Below are positions 6,516-10,535 of a stretch of DNA of 10,535 nucleotides, piece by piece. The number at the start of each line of letters is the position of its first letter. The stretch's first letter is position 1. The position numbers and the translations under genes were made by a program. Origin of the DNA: an uncultured Victivallaceae bacterium (GTDB lineage Bacteria > Verrucomicrobiota > Lentisphaeria > Victivallales > Victivallaceae); the NCBI GenBank assembly GCA_934663655.1, contig CAKUKT010000064.1, positions 1-10,535 of the forward strand. The letters are read 5' to 3'. The notes below the pieces were generated by a model. The model did no database searches and was not told the origin of the DNA. It was given only the letters and a program-made list of their open reading frames with translations.

Positions 6516-7294
6516 ATACCGGAGGCTGGAGTTTCACTCCGGTAGCCTATTTGCGCACCACGGCACGCCATCGTTTTGAGGCGCCCCGTCAGGCGGTATT
6601 TGCCGGAAAGCCTGGTTTTGTCGAGTTTGTCCCCGGAATGTCGGCGGCCGCTGCCGATCTGGCAGGATTTGAGCGGATCTGGCTGATTTTCTGCTTTCAC
6701 CTCAATGTCGGCAAAGGCTGGAAGCCGCTTGTGAGACCACCGCTTTCTCCGGACGGCGGTTGTTATGGTCTTTTCGCGACCCGGTCTCCGTACCGGCCGA
6801 ATCCGATCGGGATAAGTTGCGTTGAGTTGCTGGAGGTCAGAAAGGACGGACTTGTGATCGGACCCTGCGACCTGCTGGACGGAACGCCGATTCTCGATAT
6901 CAAACCGTATATCGCCGAAGTTGACGCGTTTCCCGATGCTGCCGCCGGCTGGCGGGACGGGGTGATGGGTGAGGCTTGGGAAATAAATTTCACCTCCGGG
7001 TTTCTTGAGCAGGCGGCCCGGATTCTCGAACTCGGCGGCCCGGATGTGGTAAATTTCTGCCGGGTTCAGCTGCGCTTCAACCCCTTTGACCGGCGCCGGA
7101 AACGGGTTGCCCCCGATGGCGGCGGCGGATGGCAGATCGGCTGCCGAACCTGGAGAATCAATTTCTCCGCTGAGCTCGACGAGCGGAAAATCACTGTCTG
7201 TGGCGTGGTGTCAAACTATCTGCCGGAAGAGCTGGCTGCCGGTGCGCCCGACCCCTACGAGGACAAGGAACTGCACCGGGAATTCCTCAGCTGA
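6512..7294 (+). CDS. trmO: tRNA (N6-threonylcarbamoyladenosine37-N6)-methyltransferase TrmO
   Basis: TrmO methylates t6A at position 37 of certain tRNAs with S-adenosylmethionine, fine-tuning decoding. The 260-residue product shows the family core in order: FTPVAYLRT at the start, FERIWLIFCFH, the signature ATRSPYRPNPIG (89-100) and DLLDGTPILDIKPY (120-133). A C-terminal domain ending DPYEDKELHREFL follows, like the extension of E. coli YaeB/TrmO (235 residues). I start at GTG 6512 because GGAGG (6499-6503) lies eight bases upstream, it overlaps the glycosyltransferase stop as GTGA, and the family's first strand follows at once. A longer frame reaching back to 6368 would only add out-of-frame glycosyltransferase sequence. 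No clear terminator is seen downstream. Confidence 0.94.
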   Translation: MNTGGWSFTPVAYLRTTARHRFEAPRQAVFAGKPGFVEFVPGMSAAAADLAGFERIWLIFCFHLNVGKGWKPLVRPPLSPDGGCYGLFATRSPYRPNPIGISCVELLEVRKDGLVIGPCDLLDGTPILDIKPYIAEVDAFPDAAAGWRDGVMGEAWEINFTSGFLEQAARILELGGPDVVNFCRVQLRFNPFDRRRKRVAPDGGGGWQIGCRTWRINFSAELDERKITVCGVVSNYLPEELAAGAPDPYEDKELHREFLS

Positions 7295-7333
7295 ACTATC
7301 CCGCTGGTCTCTGAGCGGCGAATCGCGGTGCGG

Positions 7334-7440
7334 AATGCCGCTGCTGCCGAATCACGGAACTTCAGCGGCGCAGTTGCACCAGGAGATGAACGCCGCGCGG
7401 GCAATTGCCGCTGCTGCCGAATCACGGAACTTCAGCGGCG
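7334..7440. repeat. Direct repeat of the lipoprotein gene's 3' end, 70 bp apart, with inverted arms
   Basis: The bases at 7334-7370 and 7404-7440 match at 36 of 37 positions. Each copy contains GCCGCTG and CAGCGGC, exact inverted arms around a 19-nt loop (7337-7369 and 7407-7439). The right copy holds the stop codon and last codons (AAEVP) of the minus-strand lipoprotein gene. The left copy is a spare tail beyond it. Weaker similarity extends leftward in coding sense (AAVIP versus AAFIS), suggesting duplication of about 65-70 bp of gene end. No T-run follows the stems on either strand. Confidence 0.88.
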
Positions 7441-7853
7441 GCAGCCGGAATGACCGCCGCACTTTCCCGCCAGACCACTTTATTGTCGTCAACGATTTCA
7501 AATATCCACAGCTCCGCGGCGAAATCCGCTGACAACGTTGTTGGTGCATCTTCGGCGACCACGGCTCCGCCGGTGGCGGCGGCGTCAAGGAAGATTCGGC
7601 GCAGTCGCGACTGGTGGGGCGGGGCGCATTCGAGCCGGAATCGGGAATATTCCGGATGGGTGAGCATAAATGCCGTCAGCAGAGTGGTGAGCCGATTTTC
7701 CGCCTCGATTTCCGTTCCGGCTTCGTTCAGGTGATTGCAGGTGATTGCTCCCTCGGGAGGTTCGCCGGGCGGCAGAAAACAGAAACAACCGGCGAGCAGA
7801 ACCGATAACGGTATTGCCCCGAAAAGAGTTGCCGTTGACGGCGGGATTCTCAT
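7422..7853 (-). CDS. Small lipoprotein, last gene of the Ton-like operon
   Basis: I do not recognise this 143-residue protein beyond its export signal. A hydrophobic start (residues 8-21) ends in the lipobox LLAGC, so C23 is the likely lipidation site and the mature protein is membrane-anchored in the periplasm. The body has a mixed helix/strand pattern. One stretch, ELWIFEIVDDNKVVWRES, looks like the strand pair seen in several transport-associated periplasmic lipoproteins, but I would not assign a family. The ATG at 7853 is chosen because GGAG (7861-7864) lies seven bases upstream and overlaps the stop of the preceding zinc-ribbon gene. A longer frame extending to 8000 would run through that gene out of frame. 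Its 3' end is duplicated downstream. Confidence 0.72.
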   Translation of the reverse strand: MRIPPSTATLFGAIPLSVLLAGCFCFLPPGEPPEGAITCNHLNEAGTEIEAENRLTTLLTAFMLTHPEYSRFRLECAPPHQSRLRRIFLDAAATGGAVVAEDAPTTLSADFAAELWIFEIVDDNKVVWRESAAVIPAAAAEVP

Positions 7854-7857
7854 AAAT

Positions 7858-8103
7858 CTACTCCAGGTCACGCCGACGTCTCCGGGTGCAGACCGCGTTG
7901 CAGCGCGGGCAGCGGGTGAGGTTGACCGGTTCGCCGATGATAAAGGAGTGGTGGCACTGGTCGCAGTGAAACAGCCGGCTGTTGGAGAGCTGCCATTCAT
8001 TGCGCCGGAGTCGCACGATTTCCCGTCGCCACAGTGTGGCGAGCATGACCAGCCACAACACCAGATAGATGAAAAGCGCTGTATCGAAACTTACTTCAAT
8101 CAT
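7858..8103 (-). CDS. 81-residue membrane-anchored zinc ribbon protein
   Basis: A single membrane span (about residues 9-25) is followed by a strongly basic stretch and then a zinc ribbon, C47-x2-C50 and C65-x2-C68, ending in an arginine-rich tail. By the positive-inside rule the ribbon faces the cytoplasm. I do not recognise a named family. The ATG at 8103 overlaps the stop of the TonB-like gene as ATGA, and GGAG lies eight bases upstream. The next gene starts four bases after its stop. Such tight packing argues that it is made together with the Ton-like proteins, perhaps as a small regulator or adaptor. That role is inference only. Confidence 0.75.
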   Translation of the reverse strand: MIEVSFDTALFIYLVLWLVMLATLWRREIVRLRRNEWQLSNSRLFHCDQCHHSFIIGEPVNLTRCPRCNAVCTRRRRRDLE

Positions 8104-8852
8104 GGTTTCGTCTCCTGACTGTCCGTCGCCTCGGCAGACGGTGGTTCCGTCGGCCAGAAAAAGAGGTACTCCTCTTGTTCCGGCAGTTTCGCCCCTTCGC
8201 GGTAGAGCGCTTTCTCCGCCAGCAGATCGAGTTCCGGATTCCCGCATGAACTGATCAGCCTCACCCGGCAGAATTTGCCGTTGCGCCGGAAATCAATATG
8301 GGTCGGCGCCTCCGCTCCAGATGCAGTGGCGGATTCCAGACCCGGCAGTTCAACCGGTTCTCCGGCGCTGTTAATCACCCGTTGGCGGGGAGATGGCAGC
8401 GGGGAAGCCGGCAGCGGAGGCGAGGAAAAAACAGCCGACTTGACCTCGACCGGTATGAAACTGGTTATTGCCGGCAGCGGAAACAACGGAGCGAGAAGAT
8501 CGAAATTCCGTTGCGGCAGGGGGCGTTTCGAAGCTGGAAGCTGCGCCAGATAGCCACCCGGACTCGATACCGAGGCAAAGCGGGCCGGATCGTTGACCGT
8601 CATCCAGAGATTAAATTCATCAATCTGTTCGTCGAGCGTGAATTCGCTCAGAATCGTAACTCCGGGATCAGTGGTTGCCACCCGGGCCGGCTGGGGCTCC
8701 CGGTAGTCGATCAACAGCAGCAACGCATGCGCGACCAGAGCCACCGCCACGGCTTCACACAGCAGCATCGCCCGCGAACGTTCCGGACGGACAAACCGCC
8801 ATTTTCGTTGCGGCAACCGGCGTTTCGTCTCTGCTGCGTTATCCTGCGTCAT
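8100..8852 (-). CDS. TonB-like energy transducer
   Basis: This 250-residue protein has the TonB/TolA layout. It has a basic cytoplasmic start, one membrane span (about 28-48, AVAVALVAHALLLL) with a histidine at 42 where TonB carries its conserved H20, a proline-rich middle (PLPASPLPSPRQ) and a C-terminal domain. Near residues 200-220 is RVRLISSCGNPELDLLAEKAL, which fits the TonB C-terminal pattern in which a strand is followed by a Ser-Gly-turn-Leu-Asp helix. TonB proteins carry proton-motive energy from ExbB/ExbD to outer-membrane receptors. The proline-rich linker is short, and no receptor gene is seen nearby, so a TolA-like role is also possible. It starts two bases after the exbD stop and ends overlapping the zinc-ribbon gene. 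Confidence 0.78.
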   Translation of the reverse strand: MTQDNAAETKRRLPQRKWRFVRPERSRAMLLCEAVAVALVAHALLLLIDYREPQPARVATTDPGVTILSEFTLDEQIDEFNLWMTVNDPARFASVSSPGGYLAQLPASKRPLPQRNFDLLAPLFPLPAITSFIPVEVKSAVFSSPPLPASPLPSPRQRVINSAGEPVELPGLESATASGAEAPTHIDFRRNGKFCRVRLISSCGNPELDLLAEKALYREGAKLPEQEEYLFFWPTEPPSAEATDSQETKP

Positions 8853-8854
8853 GG

Positions 8855-9325
8855 TTATTCGAACCTGGTTTCCGGGTTTTCATCCGGCGGGGTTACGGCG
8901 ATAAAACTTGAAAGTTCCGCCGCCTCGGCGATCGCCATGACTTCGGCAACCACCTCAAAGGGGACCCGCTGGTCAGCACGAATGATTACCGATGATTGAC
9001 GATTGGTGTCGCGGAGTTTGGAAAGATGCTGAAGCAGCGCTTCTATTTTCACCGGTTTGTCCTGGTAATAGACGACGCATTTTTGTCCGGCCTCCGCCGG
9101 CGGGGTGATGGAGATGATGAAACGTTCGAGGGCGGCGACATTCGGAGCACGGAGTCGCGGCAATTTGACGCTGATTCCCGAGACCCGCACGAATGACCGT
9201 GAGATCGCGAAAAACAACAGCATCAGAAATAAAATGTCGATCAGCGCAATCAGCGGAGGCCAGCCATGGTGAGGTTTCAGCCGGGTCTGATAACGACGTC
9301 TGCCGATTTCCGGTTTCTTGAACAT
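8855..9325 (-). CDS. exbD: ExbD/TolR family protein
   Basis: This 156-residue protein matches ExbD/TolR (about 140 residues). It has a short basic cytoplasmic tail, one membrane span (about 24-44) with the essential proton-carrying aspartate at D30 in the context PLIALIDILFLMLLFF, and a periplasmic domain with the family's VIIRADQRVPFEVVAEVM segment. With ExbB it forms the ion-driven motor that powers TonB or TolA. It starts nine bases after the stop of the ExbB gene, with only a weak Shine-Dalgarno, so translational coupling is likely. ExbD and TolR cannot be separated with certainty from sequence. The TonB-like neighbour favours ExbD. Confidence 0.93.
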   Translation of the reverse strand: MFKKPEIGRRRYQTRLKPHHGWPPLIALIDILFLMLLFFAISRSFVRVSGISVKLPRLRAPNVAALERFIISITPPAEAGQKCVVYYQDKPVKIEALLQHLSKLRDTNRQSSVIIRADQRVPFEVVAEVMAIAEAAELSSFIAVTPPDENPETRFE

Positions 9326-9334
9326 GGTCAGCCG

Positions 9335-9970
9335 TTACTCTTCGTTTTTGGCCTGGTCCGCGGCCCGCCGCTCAAAGAACGCGGTGATCTCCAGCGCCGC
9401 CTTCTCCATGTCGAGCGTGATCGAATTGATCCGGCCGAGCAGGTAGTTGTAGCCGATGTAACACGGTATCGCCACGGTGAGCGCGGCTCCGGTGGTGATC
9501 AACGCCATCGAAACCCCCCCCGCGATGTCGGACGCGGAAAGATATTCACTGACCCGCACCGTGTCGAAAACCCGCATCATTCCGAATACCGTTCCGATGA
9601 AGCCCAGCAGCGGCATCACAAATCCCAGTGTCCCCAGCAGATTCAGGTGGCGTTCCAGTTTGGGAAGCTCCTCCAGTGCCGCATCATCGATTGCCTGCCG
9701 GATGTCCTCATCCCCGCGCTGCTGGGAAATTATCGCCGCTCCGAGAATCCGGGCTGCCGGGCCGGGGGTGTTGTCGCAGAGGGTGATCGCCTCGACGAAA
9801 CCTTCGCGTTTAAGTACATTGAAAAGACCGCGCAACAATTCCCGCACGTTGATCTCTTCACGATGAAACTGGAATACCTTTTCAAGAAATACCACCAGGG
9901 CGATCAGACTGCACAATGCGATCACCCACATTACCGGTCCGCCTTCGACCATCATCCTTTGAAAAACCAT
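9335..9970 (-). CDS. exbB: ExbB/TolQ/MotA-family proton channel protein
   Basis: This 211-residue protein has the ExbB/TolQ three-span layout: one span near the start (about 13-30), a long cytoplasmic segment, and spans at about 112-132 and 150-178. Key family positions are visible: LLGFIGTVFGMM with T127, and MALITTGAALTVAIP with T160, corresponding to the channel threonines of E. coli ExbB. The glutamate usually found at the start of the third span (E. coli E176) is replaced by M155, which occurs in some distant members. The protein forms the pentameric stator around ExbD. The ATG at 9970 follows the TPR gene's stop by 18 bp. The ribosome binding site is weak (GGAG about 12 bases upstream). 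Confidence 0.93.
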   Translation of the reverse strand: MVFQRMMVEGGPVMWVIALCSLIALVVFLEKVFQFHREEINVRELLRGLFNVLKREGFVEAITLCDNTPGPAARILGAAIISQQRGDEDIRQAIDDAALEELPKLERHLNLLGTLGFVMPLLGFIGTVFGMMRVFDTVRVSEYLSASDIAGGVSMALITTGAALTVAIPCYIGYNYLLGRINSITLDMEKAALEITAFFERRAADQAKNEE

Positions 9971-9988
9971 TTTGCCGATAAACTCCGG

Positions 9989-10535
9989 TTACTGATTGTT
10001 ATATGCTTTGTCCACCGAGGCGGCGAGCCGGGCGGCTTCCGGCGCCAGGGAGGGGCTTAATTCTTCCAACTGCCGGATGATCCGCATTGCCCGGTGTTCG
10101 CCATCCGCCAGTTTGTCGGCGACGATCAGTCTGACCGCCGCGGTTGCTGCCGGTGCGTACCAGAGTGGATCCGGGTTCAACTGCTGTTGCTGCTGTTCGA
10201 GCGCGAAATAGAGTGCTTGTTCGTAGGCCTGGACTGCGTCGTCGGTTTTGCCGGATTGTTCGAGGCAGCGGCCCAGCTTGAATGCACTCTGCAGTCGGAC
10301 CTCCGGCAGTATCGCCTCTTTGACCAGACGGGAATACAGGGCGACAGCTCCACTGAGCTGGTCGCTCTTCGGGGTGTCCGGGCTCAGTACAAACAACGTA
10401 TCCGCGATCCGGCCGGAGGCGATTTCTCCGAAAATTCCGGTCGGGCGCAACTGCTGGGCCCGGCGGTAAAATTCCAGTGCCGCATCGAATTTGCCGAGTT
10501 CGAAGGACAACGAACCTGCCAGCAGCGCGGCGTCA
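9989..10535 (-). CDS. TPR repeat protein, 5' end beyond the window
   Basis: Only the last 181 or so residues lie in the window. The frame stays open to the right edge, so the start and any signal peptide are missing. Tetratricopeptide helix pairs are clear, for example SLSFELGKFDAALEFYRRAQQLRP and SAFKLGRCLEQSGKTDDAVQAYEQAL, followed by a run of five glutamines encoded by mixed CAG/CAA-type codons and a helical C-terminus. TPR proteins act as scaffolds. The position 18 bp upstream of the ExbB gene, on the same strand, suggests a periplasmic partner of the Ton-like motor, comparable in idea to CpoB/YbgF beside Tol-Pal but not shown to be homologous. A TTG at 10510 could act as a start but lies inside a TPR and is unlikely. 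Confidence 0.88.
   Translation of the reverse strand, partial: DAALLAGSLSFELGKFDAALEFYRRAQQLRPTGIFGEIASGRIADTLFVLSPDTPKSDQLSGAVALYSRLVKEAILPEVRLQSAFKLGRCLEQSGKTDDAVQAYEQALYFALEQQQQQLNPDPLWYAPAATAAVRLIVADKLADGEHRAMRIIRQLEELSPSLAPEAARLAASVDKAYNNQ

Noticed and set aside
7854..8000. Longer start for the small lipoprotein
   Set aside because: It would read through the zinc-ribbon gene out of frame and bury the signal peptide. ATG 7853 has GGAG at the right distance.

Overview
The window reads as ordinary chromosomal DNA from a Gram-negative, fairly GC-rich bacterium. The PVC superphylum, in particular Lentisphaerota/Victivallis-like bacteria, is my best guess. It rests on the overall style of the proteins: an unusual TIM-barrel glycosidase-like enzyme, small lipoproteins with little known similarity, and a TPR-ExbB-ExbD-TonB gene string. 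No marker gene fixes the taxonomy. I see no insertion sequence, phage gene or CRISPR array.

Layout. (1) 17-787: a two-span membrane protein of unknown function, ending in a clear intrinsic terminator (818-850) with a decayed second copy just behind it. (2) 788-1386: about 600 bp without a gene. It holds the terminator pair, a 19-bp near-palindrome, a good sigma70-type promoter (1133-1161), four consecutive small hairpins (1173-1290) and a second -10-like box with a LacI-type palindrome. (3) 1387-4307: a two-gene operon, start and stop overlapping by 4 bp, of a large GH20-superfamily-like TIM-barrel protein and a NIF3-family protein. (4) 4382-4515: promoter and gene for tRNA-Asp(GTC). (5) 4516-4758: three tandem copies of an 86-bp unit that begins right after the tRNA CCA and ends inside the start of a lipoprotein gene (4751-5362). 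(6) 5478-7294: a GT4-type glycosyltransferase overlapping by 4 bp with trmO, a tRNA m6t6A37 methyltransferase gene. (7) 7422-10535, minus strand: a tightly packed operon, transcribed right to left, of a TPR protein (cut by the window edge), ExbB/TolQ, ExbD/TolR, a TonB-like protein, an 81-residue membrane-anchored zinc ribbon and a small lipoprotein. It converges on trmO across a short intergenic region that carries a duplicated gene tail.

How the genes work together. The minus-strand operon looks like a proton-motive-force-driven Ton/Tol-type energy transduction module. ExbB and ExbD form the inner-membrane motor and the TonB-like protein spans the periplasm. The TPR protein, zinc ribbon and lipoprotein are likely accessory parts, inferred from packing only. 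The glycosidase-like gene is probably regulated, judging from its long leader and palindromic sites.

Most unusual items: the start-codon-containing tandem repeats after tRNA-Asp, the structured leader, the duplicated N-terminal motif of the glycosidase-like protein, and the zinc ribbon and lipoprotein in the Ton-like operon. Nothing here amounts to a clear new defence or mobile system.
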